Origin: Sulfomarinibacter sp963741385
Lineage (GTDB): Bacteria > Acidobacteriota > Thermoanaerobaculia > Thermoanaerobaculales > Sulfomarinibacteraceae
Reading direction: 5' to 3'
DNA: 64,000 bases
Assembly (NCBI GenBank): GCA_963741385.1
Contig: CAVUHO010000010.1
Span: 1,240,001-1,304,000 of the forward strand
A model generated the notes under the pieces. That model worked only from the letters and a program-made list of their open reading frames with translations. It was not told where the DNA came from and did not search any database. Shown here in pieces: positions 52,108 through 60,912 of the stretch (the first letter of the stretch is position 1; every line of letters begins with the position of its first letter). A program made the translations under genes and the position numbers.

Positions 52108-53667
52108 ATGCGAACCGATTTTCACCTCGTTCTCGACCTCTGGCGCAAACTCGGCGCGGCGCCCACTCTCGCCGACGGCGTCGAGCGAATCTTCCCCGCG
52201 GTCGCCGAACGTCTCCCGCTCGAGATGTTGCTGGTGCGCCACCTGGAAATCCGTGGGATGTCCATCGAGACGTTGGCGGCGGTCTCCCGGAAGGCGCGGC
52301 GGCAGCCGCTGCGACCGCGCAGCGAACTCGGCCCGGGCGCATTGCAGCGGCTCCTGGTCGCCTGTCAGGATCGCGCAGCCCGTGAGGTTGTCCGCAGTGC
52401 GGCCGATGACCCCCTCGCGGTGGCCGTCCCCGACGGCGTTGAGGGAGATGTCATCATGGGTCCGCTGTGGGGTGCCGCCGGCCTCCTCGGGCTGGCGGTT
52501 CTCGTCGCTGAGCGGGGTAAGCGATTCGACCCGTCCGATTGCGACCTGGCGGCGGACCTCCTCGAGCCGCTTGCGGCGGTACTCACGACCCATTGCCGGG
52601 TTCACGACATCCTCACCGAGTGTGAGGCGGCGCAGGCGGACCGCCACACGCTGCTGACCAAACTCGGACGGCGGGAGATCGACGACGGCCTCGTCGGCGC
52701 CGACTCCGGTCTGAGCGAGGTCATGGCGCAGGTCGACCAGGTGAGCCAGTCCGACGTGCCGGTGCTCATCTTCGGCGAGACCGGCTCAGGCAAAGAGGTG
52801 ATCGCCCGCGCCATCCACAACCGGTCGCGGCGGGCGACGGGGCCGTTCCTGAGGGTCAACTGCGGCGCCATCCCTACCGAGCTCGTCGATTCGGAGCTGT
52901 TCGGCCACGAGCGCGGCAGCTTCACTGGTGCTGTCCACCAGCGCAAGGGCTGGTTCGAACGCGCCGACGGCGGCACCCTGCTGCTCGACGAGGTCGCCGA
53001 GCTGTCGCCGGCTGCCCAGGTGCGTCTGCTGCGGGTGCTCCAGGACGGCAGCTTTGAAAGGGTCGGCGGCCAGCGCCACCTGTGGGTCGACGTTCGTATC
53101 GTCGCCGCGACCCACCGGGACCTGTTCGGTATGGTGACTGGAGGCCAGTTCCGAGAGGACCTGTGGTACCGGCTCGCGGTGTTTCCCATCGAGCTGCCGG
53201 CACTTCGCGAGCGGCCCGAGGACATGGCGGCGCTGGCAAGCCACCTCGCCCTGCGGGCGTCGCGACGGTTCGGTCTGTCTCCCATTGTCCCGACCCGCGC
53301 GGACATCGACTTGCTGACGAGCTATCCCTGGCCTGGCAACATTCGCGAACTGGCCGCAGTGATCGATCGTGCAGCCATCCTGGGCAACGGCGACATCCTT
53401 CAGATCGCACAGGCGCTCGGGGTCAGCCGGTCCGCCGCGACGCTCGGCAACGGTCGAGGAGGGGGGCGTGCGGCCCGGGCCGATGCCTCCACCTTGCCCT
53501 CCCTTGAAGAAGCGATGGCGTCGCACATCGAGCGCGCCCTCGCCCTTTGCGGAGGCCGGATCGAAGGTCCGCACGGTGCCGCCCGGATGCTGCAGATCAA
53601 CCCGCACACGCTGCGCGCGCGGATGCGCAAGCTGGGGATCGACTGGAGGTCATTTCGAGCGGTTTGA
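52108..53667 (+). CDS. sigma-54-dependent transcriptional activator (GAF - AAA+ - Fis HTH)
   Basis: 519 residues. Residues 1-170 form a GAF-type sensor; about 195-425 the AAA+ domain with Walker A GETGSGKE, sigma-54 contact loop GSFTGA (GAFTGA in most), Walker B LLLDEVAEL, and sensor motifs (RLLRVLQDGSFERVGG, WPGNIREL). The C-terminal Fis-type helix-turn-helix (GAARMLQINPHTLRARMRKLGI) binds DNA. It remodels sigma-54 polymerase at -24/-12 promoters. The arrangement resembles NorR. It is divergent from tauE-dsrC, whose promoter fits sigma-54, so those genes are the likely target. The Ala-to-Ser change in GAFTGA is tolerated in some activators. Confidence 0.93.
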   Translation: MRTDFHLVLDLWRKLGAAPTLADGVERIFPAVAERLPLEMLLVRHLEIRGMSIETLAAVSRKARRQPLRPRSELGPGALQRLLVACQDRAAREVVRSAADDPLAVAVPDGVEGDVIMGPLWGAAGLLGLAVLVAERGKRFDPSDCDLAADLLEPLAAVLTTHCRVHDILTECEAAQADRHTLLTKLGRREIDDGLVGADSGLSEVMAQVDQVSQSDVPVLIFGETGSGKEVIARAIHNRSRRATGPFLRVNCGAIPTELVDSELFGHERGSFTGAVHQRKGWFERADGGTLLLDEVAELSPAAQVRLLRVLQDGSFERVGGQRHLWVDVRIVAATHRDLFGMVTGGQFREDLWYRLAVFPIELPALRERPEDMAALASHLALRASRRFGLSPIVPTRADIDLLTSYPWPGNIRELAAVIDRAAILGNGDILQIAQALGVSRSAATLGNGRGGGRAARADASTLPSLEEAMASHIERALALCGGRIEGPHGAARMLQINPHTLRARMRKLGIDWRSFRAV

Positions 53668-53744
53668 GCGCACGAACGAATACTCCCCTACGGTCATGCG
53701 TAAAGTGTTGTTAATGAAGCCGGGAGATCGGCCATGGGAGGAAC

Positions 53745-54410
53745 ATGCGGTACTCGATCAACGGTGAGTTGGCGCAAGTGGCCCAGTTGGAGCTCATGAA
53801 GGGTGATTCATGCTGGGCGAGCAAGGGCTCCATCGTCGCCATCGACCCCGGGCTCGGATGGCACCTCAAGGTACCCGGTGGAGCGAGCGGCGCGGCGCGC
53901 CGGATGATGTCCGGCGAGGGCATCGCGCTCACCTTTTTCGAGGCTTCAGCCGACGGGCAGCGGGTGACCCTGGCCGCCAACCAACCGGGCAAGATCATCG
54001 CTTGGGACCTCGATGGTGGTCCGGTAATCACGACCCGCGGGTCCTTTGTCGCCGCCTTCGGCCCACGGGTCGACATCGACGTCCGGGTTGCGAAGCGGGC
54101 GGGGGCAGCGTTCTTCGGTGGAGCCGGTCTCTTCCTGCAGCACATCTCGGGTTCAGGGAACGTGCTGGTGCACGGTTCGGGTGACTTTATCGAGCGTGAT
54201 CTTGGCCGCGACGAAGCAGTGTTGGTCTCCACCGGCAGTCTTGCCGCCTTTGCCGAGACCGTTGACTACGACATCCAAGGCGTCACCGGCTGCCGCCGTA
54301 TGGTCTTCGGCGGCGAGGGGATCTTCATGACCCGACTCAGCGGGCCGGGGCGGGTTTTGCTGCAGACCCTCAAGCGGGTCAACCCGGGCCCCAAAGGGAG
54401 GCCTCAATGA
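53745..54410 (+). CDS. AIM24 / TIGR00266-family protein
   Basis: 221 residues, all-beta with repeated Gly-rich strands: DSCWASKGSIVAIDPGL, ALTFFEASADGQRVTLAANQPGKI, FFGGAGLFLQHISGSGNVLVHGSGDF and FGGEGIFMTRLSGPGRVLLQTL. This matches the AIM24 family (double-stranded beta helix), of unknown biochemical role in bacteria. RBS GGGAGGAAC. It follows the activator on the same strand after 77 bases without an evident terminator. Confidence 0.82.
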   Translation: MRYSINGELAQVAQLELMKGDSCWASKGSIVAIDPGLGWHLKVPGGASGAARRMMSGEGIALTFFEASADGQRVTLAANQPGKIIAWDLDGGPVITTRGSFVAAFGPRVDIDVRVAKRAGAAFFGGAGLFLQHISGSGNVLVHGSGDFIERDLGRDEAVLVSTGSLAAFAETVDYDIQGVTGCRRMVFGGEGIFMTRLSGPGRVLLQTLKRVNPGPKGRPQ

Positions 54411-54471
54411 CTGGGACCGGAGCGGACGATCGGAGACCGAGCCTCCAGGGCCAGCGGTTCCGCGGGGACTG

Positions 54472-55272
54472 TTACGGAGATTCGGCCAGGAACTCCGCTT
54501 TGAGATCGTCGATATTTTCCGCCACGACCTCTCCGAAGGCACTCTGGAGATACAGCCAGAAGCTCCCGTCCTCGAGCATTTCCCTGATGTGGTCGTCGAG
54601 ACGTTGCTTCAAGGGGTCGCCCTTGCGGACGGCGAATCCGTAGAACTGGCGGTCAGACAACACCTGGGCGGTCTCCAGGGTCGGGAAGGTCCGACCCACC
54701 CACAGGAAGTTGGCGGAGTCGGTGGCCAGAGCGTCGGCCCCGCCGTTCGCCAGGCGTTCGTACATCTCTTCCTCGGTTTTGGCATAGACGAGGCTGATGC
54801 CGTCAAGGGATTGAAGGATCTGTTCGTAGGTCGTCCCCGCGATCGTCAGAACGGTCTTGCCGACCAGCGACGCCACGGTGTTGAGGCCGGACCCGGATGG
54901 TTGGACGAGCACGACCCTGGTGGAAAAGTAGGGCACCGAGAAGTCCACCCTTTCCTTCCGTTCGCCGGTCACTGTAAGGGTGCTGGCGATGACATCGCCG
55001 TCGCCGCGCTCGAGGGCGTTGATGATCCCCGCGAAATCCGTCCACACGATCTCCAGCTCGCGGCCCTCGGAGTTGGCGAATGAGGTGAGGATCTCGTACT
55101 CGAATCCGGCCGGCTCTCCGGCCTCGTTCACGTACAGGAATGGCTCGAAACTCTCGCTGAGGACCCGTAGCGTGCCCGCCGTCTCGTTGGAATCAGCGGC
55201 CGGGGCGCCAGGTACAAAGGCGATTACGAAGGCGGCGGACAGAGCAACACGGAGCGTTTTCGAGCCGATCAT
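54472..55272 (-). CDS. periplasmic solute-binding protein, family 3 (amino-acid type)
   Basis: 266 residues from ATG 55272 behind AAGGGGGG. Signal peptide (about 1-25, ending APAAD), then the two-lobe SBP_bac_3 fold: TLRVLSESFEPFLYVNEAGEPAGFEYEI, DVIASTLTVTGERKERVDFSVPY (the classic signature) and GKTVLTIAGTTYEQ. No transporter genes are next to it, so it may serve a distant ABC importer or act as a sensor-like or lytic-transglycosylase-related protein. Ligand unknown. Its stop is 61 bases from the convergent AIM24 gene stop. Confidence 0.88.
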   Translation of the reverse strand: MIGSKTLRVALSAAFVIAFVPGAPAADSNETAGTLRVLSESFEPFLYVNEAGEPAGFEYEILTSFANSEGRELEIVWTDFAGIINALERGDGDVIASTLTVTGERKERVDFSVPYFSTRVVLVQPSGSGLNTVASLVGKTVLTIAGTTYEQILQSLDGISLVYAKTEEEMYERLANGGADALATDSANFLWVGRTFPTLETAQVLSDRQFYGFAVRKGDPLKQRLDDHIREMLEDGSFWLYLQSAFGEVVAENIDDLKAEFLAESP

Positions 55273-55546
55273 ATTCCCCCCTTCTGCTTGGCGAGCCGCC
55301 CCCAGCACCGAGGTCGGCAGACCGACGCATCGGTACTATTCTACCGTCGATGCGACCCGAGGTTGGTAGTCATGCTCTTGGTCGCGAGAGGCAGCGTCGG
55401 ACGGAGGCAGGGGCGGTGTGATGCCGCCGGAGACCGCCGTCATCGGTTATCCTCGTGGGGGACCACTGGTGAATGCATGCCCCGGTTTGCGGTAACCAGA
55501 AGGACGTCTCACCAGCTGTCGGTCCGGGCGCTGAAAGGAGCAACCC

Positions 55547-56251
55547 ATGAGCTTCGACCCCCCCGACTCGCGTTACGCCGATTCACCGACCGTCAGGATC
55601 GGCGAGGACACGAGGGCCGCGTTTATCGGCCGCACCTATCTCCATCTCTTCGGCGCGATCGTGGCCTTCGTACTGATCGAGGTCTGGCTGTTTTCGAGCG
55701 GCCTCGCGGAGCCCATCGCCCGCTCGATGATGAGCGTCAGTTGGCTGCTGGTCCTCGGCGGTTTCATGGTCATCAGCTGGATTGCCAGCCGAGCCGCGTA
55801 TACCGCCCGTTCGTCAGGCGCGCAGTACGCCGCCCTCGCCGCCTTCGTGGTGGCCGAAGCCTTGATCTTCGTGCCCATGTTGTTCATCGCCAACGCCTAT
55901 GCCCCGGGCGCCATCCAGAGCGCGGCCACCATCACCCTGATCGGTTTTGCCGGGCTCACCGCTGTCGCCTTTCTCAGCCGCAAGGACTTCTCGTTCCTTG
56001 GGAGCCTGTTGAAGTGGGGCGGCATCCTCGCCCTGGTCGCCATCGTCGGTGGCGTGATTTTCGGCTTCAACCTGGGCACCTGGTTCTCGGTCGCCATGGT
56101 TGGGCTGGCCGGCGGCGCCATCCTCTACGACACCTCGAACGTCCTGCGCAACTTCCCCGAGGACCGGCACGTCGGCGCCGCCCTCCAGCTCTTCGCCTCG
56201 GTGGCCCTGATGTTCTGGTACGTCCTGAGGATCTTCATGTCGCGGGATTGA
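55547..56251 (+). CDS. Bax inhibitor-1 / YccA-family membrane protein
   Basis: 234 residues with seven membrane segments after a 40-residue polar tail. Family features are TYLHLFGAIVAFVLIEV, the AEALIFVPMLFIA segment and C-terminal ILYDTSNVLRNFPEDRHVGAALQLFASVALMFWYVLRIF. BI-1 proteins are pH-gated calcium leak channels or protease modulators (YccA inhibits FtsH in E. coli). RBS AAAGGAGCAACCC. The 238 bases upstream (55309-55546) contain no other gene that I can see. Confidence 0.9.
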   Translation: MSFDPPDSRYADSPTVRIGEDTRAAFIGRTYLHLFGAIVAFVLIEVWLFSSGLAEPIARSMMSVSWLLVLGGFMVISWIASRAAYTARSSGAQYAALAAFVVAEALIFVPMLFIANAYAPGAIQSAATITLIGFAGLTAVAFLSRKDFSFLGSLLKWGGILALVAIVGGVIFGFNLGTWFSVAMVGLAGGAILYDTSNVLRNFPEDRHVGAALQLFASVALMFWYVLRIFMSRD

Positions 56252-56345
56252 TCCCGATATCGCGCGAGCGCTGAGAATCACCAGTTGACAGTAACGGGTT
56301 GACACTTGTCAGTGTCGAATGCTGAGATGCCGCGAGCCGGGTGTC

Positions 56346-56780
56346 TCAGCGATGCTCATGTTCGGGGATCTCGAGCGATGCTCGACCGGCTCGCGAACGA
56401 ATCCGATTCAGGGTTTTCGACACCGCCGGCCGGCTGACGATACGGCGCTCCAGGGCATACTTACCCGGGAAGTTCACCAGCGTCACGCCGATGAGAATCG
56501 ACAGCAGACCCTGACCCGGCAGGACGAGCATGGCGATGCCGGCCAGGATCAACAGTGCGCCGAAGAGGTTTTTGAGCACGGTCAGGCAGAGCCACACCGC
56601 GGGGTGCTGGCGGGTCTGGTGAGCTGGGTCGCGCCGGTCGCGGACGAAATAGTCCTCCGGCAGGTAGATGATGACCAGGGGAAACACCACCAGGGTCACC
56701 ACGAACATGAGCAGCGACAGACCGGCGAGTCCCTCGAGCAGGCCCTGGTACTCGCGCATCCACGTCAGAACATCAGGCAT
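56346..56780 (-). CDS. small PGPGW-like membrane protein
   Basis: 144 residues with two strong membrane regions (about 18-40 and 65-95) and the segment LPGQGLLSILIGVTLVNFPGKYALERRIVSRP, similar to the PGPGW transmembrane family (PF09656-like). Function unknown. It lies between the Bax-inhibitor gene and the tRNA cluster. Confidence 0.7.
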   Translation of the reverse strand: MPDVLTWMREYQGLLEGLAGLSLLMFVVTLVVFPLVIIYLPEDYFVRDRRDPAHQTRQHPAVWLCLTVLKNLFGALLILAGIAMLVLPGQGLLSILIGVTLVNFPGKYALERRIVSRPAVSKTLNRIRSRAGRASLEIPEHEHR

Positions 56781-56848
56781 GAACTCCCTCAGTCGGCACC
56801 AGTTTACAGGCAGCGGACGGGCAGGTTCTCATCGGAATGAAGAAAAAG

Positions 56849-56871
56849 AAACCTCCCGCGAGGGGAGGTTT
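56849..56871 (-). terminator. terminator of the tRNA operon
   Basis: On the minus strand AAACCTCCC-CTCGC-GGGAGGTTT followed by CTTTTTC, directly after the last tRNA. Confidence 0.85.
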
Positions 56872-56879
56872 CGAAAAAA

Positions 56880-56956
56880 TGGTACGCCCGACTGGATTCG
56901 AACCAGCGACCTATAGCTCCGGAGGCTATCGCTCTATCCATCTGAGCTACGGGCGC
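56880..56956 (-). tRNA. tRNA-Arg (anticodon CCG)
   Basis: 77 bases with encoded CCA. Acceptor GCGCCCG/CGGGCGT, anticodon loop CTCCGGA, T-loop TTCGAAT. Reads CGG. Confidence 0.95.
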
Positions 56957-56975
56957 ACACATCAAATATCAAACA

Positions 56976-57052
56976 TGGGGTGGGCGATGGGGATCGAACC
57001 CACGACCACAGGAGCCACAATCCTGTGCTCTACCAACTGAGCTACGCCCACC
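56976..57052 (-). tRNA. tRNA-His (anticodon GTG)
   Basis: 77 bases with encoded CCA and the extra 5' G (G-1, at 57052) opposite C73 that marks tRNA-His. Acceptor GTGGGCG/CGCCCAC, anticodon loop TTGTGGC. Confidence 0.95.
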
Positions 57053-57070
57053 ACAATATGAAAACGCATA

Positions 57071-57147
<77 letters not shown>

Positions 57148-57168
57148 AGGTCTTTACGAGCGGGGTGA

Positions 57169-57246
<78 letters not shown>

Positions 57247-57365
57247 ACTGGGAGTCCACTCATTGATGACAAAGAACATCCGCCATGAGGCGAAGGGAGA
57301 GTATAGGTTTCGGCGGCCGCGGGTGTCAATGGCGGGCGCGGCCCCGTCGGGCCGCCAATTTGGAA

Positions 57366-57448
57366 GTCGGAATTCGGAATTTTGAATTCACATCATTCGA
57401 TTGAGGGAGTTTCGGCTCGGTCATTCCGAATTCCGAATTCCGAATTTT
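57366..57448. repeat. heptad inverted repeat at the rph 3' end
   Basis: Arms GGAATTCGGAATTTTGAATTC (57369-57389) and (AATTCCG)n (57424-57445), close to the rph stop. Same gene-end family as elsewhere. Confidence 0.6.
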
Positions 57449-57450
57449 TC

Positions 57451-58197
57451 CTACGGCATCGCGAGCCCGAGGGCTTCCAGTCGCGGCGCCACGATCTCAT
57501 TCTGCTTCGCGATCACCTGTTGAGCGCCCTGCCAGCCCACCTCGATCAGGGTGTTCAACTGATCGCGGGAAAAGGACTGGCCTTCGGCAGTTCCCTGAAC
57601 CTCGATCAGGTTGCCGTCGCCGGTGAACACCAGATTGAGGTCCACGTCGCAGTCGAAGTCCTCTCCATAGTCGAGGTCGGCACGCGCCTCGCCTCCGATC
57701 AGTCCGACAGCCACGGAGACTATCTGATTGGTGAGTGGCCACCCGTTAATCAAACCCTGCTCGTACATCCGGCACAGGGCGAAGACGAGGGCGATCCAAC
57801 CGCCCGAGATGGAGGCGGTGCGGGTGGACCCGTCCGCCTGAAGCACATCGCAGTCGATGGCGAGGGTTCGCTCACCGAGTTCGCCGCGCGTGACGGCCGC
57901 GCGCAGCGAGCGTCCGATCAGACGCTGGATCTCCTGTGAACGCCCGCTCTGTTTGCCGCGGGTGACCTCGCGGTCCGAACGGGTGTCGGTGGCCCGGGGC
58001 AGCATGGCGTACTCGGCGGTCACCCAACCTTCGCCCGAACCGCGGAGAAACGGCGCGGTGCGGTCGAGCACGCTGGCGTTGCACAACACCACCGTGTCGC
58101 CGGCGCGGTAGAGCACGCTGCCCTCGGGGTAGCGGATGAAGTCGGGCTCGATGGTGATGGGACGGATTTCGTGCGGCAGCCGGCCGTCGGGTCGCAT
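57451..58197 (-). CDS. rph: ribonuclease PH
   Basis: 248 residues, E. coli size (238). Motifs: MRPDGRLPHEIRPITIEPDFI, GSVLYRAGDTVVLCNASV, WVTAEYAMLPRAT, RGKQSGRSQEIQRLIGRSLRAAV, TLAIDCDVLQADGSTRTASISGGW and DLDYGEDFDCDVDLNLV. It is a phosphate-dependent 3' exoribonuclease trimming tRNA ends, apt beside a tRNA operon. ATG 58197 behind AAGGAGACGCCC. Its promoter must lie in the repeat-rich region 58198-58440. Confidence 0.96.
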   Translation of the reverse strand: MRPDGRLPHEIRPITIEPDFIRYPEGSVLYRAGDTVVLCNASVLDRTAPFLRGSGEGWVTAEYAMLPRATDTRSDREVTRGKQSGRSQEIQRLIGRSLRAAVTRGELGERTLAIDCDVLQADGSTRTASISGGWIALVFALCRMYEQGLINGWPLTNQIVSVAVGLIGGEARADLDYGEDFDCDVDLNLVFTGDGNLIEVQGTAEGQSFSRDQLNTLIEVGWQGAQQVIAKQNEIVAPRLEALGLAMP

Positions 58198-58231
58198 GGG
58201 CGTCTCCTTGTCGGTGGAGGAGTATAGACGG

Positions 58232-58412
58232 TCGCAGATTTCGGATTTCGGATTTCGGATTTCGGATTTGCCACCCGCCCTCCCACGTTCGTGAGATGCC
58301 CGAGTGCTCGGGGTGGGTGGGACCCCGTGCGGCGGAGGTGCCTGGCTCCCGGCCCGTTCTACGGGCCGGCGTGCCTGGCATCCTCTCGGGAAACGCCTGC
58401 GGAAAGCCGGCG
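58232..58412. repeat. heptad tract plus GC-rich repeat family (copy near rph)
   Basis: (GGATTTC)n at 58236-58269, then GCCACCCGCCCTCCCAC, CTCGGGGTGGGTGGGACC and CGTGCGGCGGAGGTGCCTGG, parallel to 46316-46470. It appears to be a second copy of one element of about 170 bases. No gene seen. Confidence 0.65.
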
Positions 58413-58505
58413 TGCGGGGGATCTGAGGGTTTTTGGGGACGGTGAGATAATCGGTGTGACGGCGACGTGGGACCGTGGCGGTCGATTGCATCTGGAGGTG
58501 GCACG

Positions 58506-58922
58506 GTGAAACAACGGTCATGGCGATGGTTGGCAGGAGTGGCGGTTGTGGCGGTTGGGTTCACGGCCGGCTGCAGGGAGAAGGCTCCGGAACCGCCCGC
58601 CGGCCCCGTGGTCTACGCGACTCCGACTGCGGTCGAGGGGTCACTTCGGGGTCTCTGTGTGATCGGTCACGAGGTCCGGACCTTTATCCCGTGCGGCAGC
58701 AAGAAGGTGTATTGGATCCAAGCCGACGCGGCGAGCCTGGAGCGTCTGCAGACGGCGGTGGGCGAGTACACCGACGAACTGTACGAGCCCTTCTTCGCGG
58801 AGATCGCCGGCCGTCTCACCGAGGAGCAGGGCGAGGGGTTTGCCGCCGACTACGACGGCCAGGTGATCGTGGATCGCCTGGTCCGGGTCGCGCCCGCCAG
58901 CGAGCTCGATTGCGGCGGGTAG
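58506..58922 (+). CDS. lipoprotein of unknown function
   Basis: 138 residues starting at GTG 58506 with GGAGG 9 bases upstream. The signal is a lipoprotein type (VAVVAVGFTAGC, Cys23 before REK). The mature part has EVRTFIPCGSKKVYWI, a pattern like that in NlpE-type small beta domains, then a helical region ending in DCGG. Likely an envelope lipoprotein; function unknown. Confidence 0.65.
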   Translation: MKQRSWRWLAGVAVVAVGFTAGCREKAPEPPAGPVVYATPTAVEGSLRGLCVIGHEVRTFIPCGSKKVYWIQADAASLERLQTAVGEYTDELYEPFFAEIAGRLTEEQGEGFAADYDGQVIVDRLVRVAPASELDCGG

Positions 58923-59001
58923 CGGCGCCTCGGAAATATTCCCGCGTCACGGGCCACTGCGAGCTCGTCGGTTGGGTGAAGGTCGTGTATCGTGCAGCGT
59001 G

Positions 59002-59958
59002 ATGAAACGGGCACAGATTTCCCGGCCGGGCCGCGGGCTGCGAACCATCCTGATGGCGGCGCCGGCGGGTCTCTGGATCTTGTTCGCGGCCACGGTGTCG
59101 GCGCAGGAGCTGGTGCCGGCTGCGTACACACCCGCGCCGTACGGTGTCAACGTGTTGACGGTGACGACCTCCTACAACGAGGGCGACCTCGCGTTCGACC
59201 GTTCAGCGCCGATTGAAAACGGCAGCGGGAAGATCGGGGTTTCCGCTCTCGGCTACGCACGAACGCTGAATGTGGCCGGCCGGTCCGCCAATATCGGCCT
59301 GATCATGCCGTACGTCGTCGGCGACCTCAAAGGGCTGTACCTCGGCGAGCCGGCCTCCGCCGAGCGCTCCGGAGTCGGCGACATGGGCCTCCGCGCCGCC
59401 ATCAACCTGTACGGCGGTCCGGCAATGAGTCCTCAGGAGTTCAGCACATATCGCCCCCGGACCCTGATCGGAACCACGTTGTTCATTACGGGCCCGACCG
59501 GCCAGTACGACCCGTCAAAGCTGATCAACATCGGCACCAACCGTTGGTCCTTCAGGCAGGAAGTGGGTTTCGTCCAGGTCATGGGCCGGTGGGCGGTCGA
59601 CGCCTACGTCGGCGTCGCCTTCTTCACGGACAACTCGGACTTTCTCGGTGACAAGACCCGTTCCCAGGACCCCATCCTCTCCACCCAGGCCCACCTGCGC
59701 TACCTCATCAACCCCTCAGTCTGGGCCGCCGTCGACGCCAACTTCTGGAGGGGCGGCCAGACGACAGTGAACGGCGCGGCAAACGACGACGAGCAGAACA
59801 ACTCGCGGGTCGGTGCGACGGTCTCGATTCGCCTGAGCCCGCGGCAGAGCCTGCGGATCGCCGCCAGCATAGGGGCGATCACGCGGATTGGCGGCGATTT
59901 CAACTCGATCGGCGTGTCCTACAACTTCAGCTGGATGGCGAAACCGTCTGCAAACTAG
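59002..59958 (+). CDS. outer-membrane beta-barrel protein (MetA-pathway / transporter family-like)
   Basis: 318 residues. Signal peptide about 1-35 (ATVSA cleavage before QELVP), then amphipathic strands with family pattern GVNVLTVTTSYNEGDLAFD, GLIMPYVVGDLKGLY, TLIGTTLFITGPTGQYDPSKLINIGTNRWSFRQEVGF and AAVDANFWRGGQTTVNG. This resembles the PF13557 'transporter' or phenol-MetA group of channels, whose substrates are varied. ATG 59002 was chosen as the start directly before the signal. Its stop overlaps the convergent murI remnant. Confidence 0.8.
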   Translation: MKRAQISRPGRGLRTILMAAPAGLWILFAATVSAQELVPAAYTPAPYGVNVLTVTTSYNEGDLAFDRSAPIENGSGKIGVSALGYARTLNVAGRSANIGLIMPYVVGDLKGLYLGEPASAERSGVGDMGLRAAINLYGGPAMSPQEFSTYRPRTLIGTTLFITGPTGQYDPSKLINIGTNRWSFRQEVGFVQVMGRWAVDAYVGVAFFTDNSDFLGDKTRSQDPILSTQAHLRYLINPSVWAAVDANFWRGGQTTVNGAANDDEQNNSRVGATVSIRLSPRQSLRIAASIGAITRIGGDFNSIGVSYNFSWMAKPSAN

Positions 59959-60349
59959 ATGTCGACAACTTCAAGGTGTTCCAGTTCGCGTCCGAGGATC
60001 GCGACGGCGATCCGCAAGAAACGGTCGGAGGCACCGGTGAGCTGAATATGGACCGTGCCCGGACGGCCGCCCGCCGTGTCGATCAGTCCGGCACATTCGG
60101 TGAGAACGGCGTTCGCCACTGCCCGTGCCGAATCGACCGGTCGAACCTGATGCCCACGGCCTCGAGGTGGTTGGCAGCGTTGAGGGCGTAGCGGCGGACG
60201 GTGGCCGCGGTCTTGATGGGGTAAGGCTGCCGGGCGGTGTCGCCGAGGTCGAGAAGGTCCTCACCGGGCAAGCGCCCCCGGAGGGCCTGGAGGACAGTGA
60301 GACCGCCGACGCCGGAGTCGAAGACTCCGATAGGGCGCTCGAGGCTTAT
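59955..60349 (-). pseudogene. murI: glutamate racemase murI remnant (start lost, centre deleted, frameshifted)
   Basis: The minus strand reads the MurI N-terminus (RPIGVFDSGVGGLTVLQALRGRLP, LLDLGDTARQPYPIKTAATVRRYAL) for about 65 residues up to NHLEAVGIR. After a frame change it reads the MurI C-terminus (VDSARAVANAVL, GASDRFLRIAVAILGRELEHLEVVDI). About 130 residues between, with the catalytic Cys pair, are gone. The likely start codon is ATA (60349), in ATAA overlapping the GerMN stop, where an ancestral ATGA would be expected. Start loss, deletion and frameshift together argue for true decay. It normally makes D-glutamate for MurD. Confidence 0.8.
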
Positions 60350-60912
60350 GAGGCGGCGATAAACCGCTTGTTGAGCACCAACGGTTTGGAGAGGTCGAGA
60401 TGGCCGGTGAGCGTGGGCACCTCGTGGCCTCCGAAAAGGATCTGTACGGCGGTCACTTCCGGGCAGTTGAGAACGATCGAGTCGACGATGCCGTAGGCCA
60501 GCAGCAGCTCGGTGCTCGAGCCGGTGAGAGGCTCGGGAGGCGCCGAGAGATCGATGAAGGCGTTGCCATGTTGGTCGACGAAAACGGCGTCAACGGTCGC
60601 CGGGTAGGGGATAACCGGCGTCAGCTGCCCGCGGTTCCTGGGGCCGGAGAGCAGCTCGGTCATGACCACGCGGATCCGCTCGTGAACCTCCGCCGGCAGC
60701 GGCACCGACCGCAGTTCGGGGTGGAGCAGACCGTCGTTCCCGGCGAAAAGGAGAATGACACGCTGTTCGGGGGCCGGCGTCGGTGTCGCGAGCGCCTCCG
60801 CCGGGACGAGTTCTTCCCGGGCCTGACGCGGGCTGCCGCCGGTGAGCAACCACGCCAGGAGCGCTACCCCCGCCAGGGCGGCGAGCGCGATCAGGATCAC
60901 GCGCCGTTGCAT
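60346..60912 (-). CDS. GerMN-domain envelope protein
   Basis: 188 residues. One N-terminal membrane helix (about 5-24), a Pro/Ala-rich linker, then a GerMN domain (about 48-188; VILLFAGNDGLLHPELRSVP, RIRVVMTELLSGP, GNAFIDLSAP, SIVLNCPEVTAVQILFGG). GerMN proteins are thought to act in peptidoglycan remodelling. It overlaps the amidase stop by one base (TGATG), so the two are co-translated, supporting a wall-remodelling role. The murI remnant follows. Confidence 0.85.
   Translation of the reverse strand: MQRRVILIALAALAGVALLAWLLTGGSPRQAREELVPAEALATPTPAPEQRVILLFAGNDGLLHPELRSVPLPAEVHERIRVVMTELLSGPRNRGQLTPVIPYPATVDAVFVDQHGNAFIDLSAPPEPLTGSSTELLLAYGIVDSIVLNCPEVTAVQILFGGHEVPTLTGHLDLSKPLVLNKRFIAAS

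Noticed and set aside
60083..60271. 63-codon minus-strand frame as an independent small gene
   Set aside because: It is the N-terminal portion of the decayed murI starting at an internal Met-coding position.
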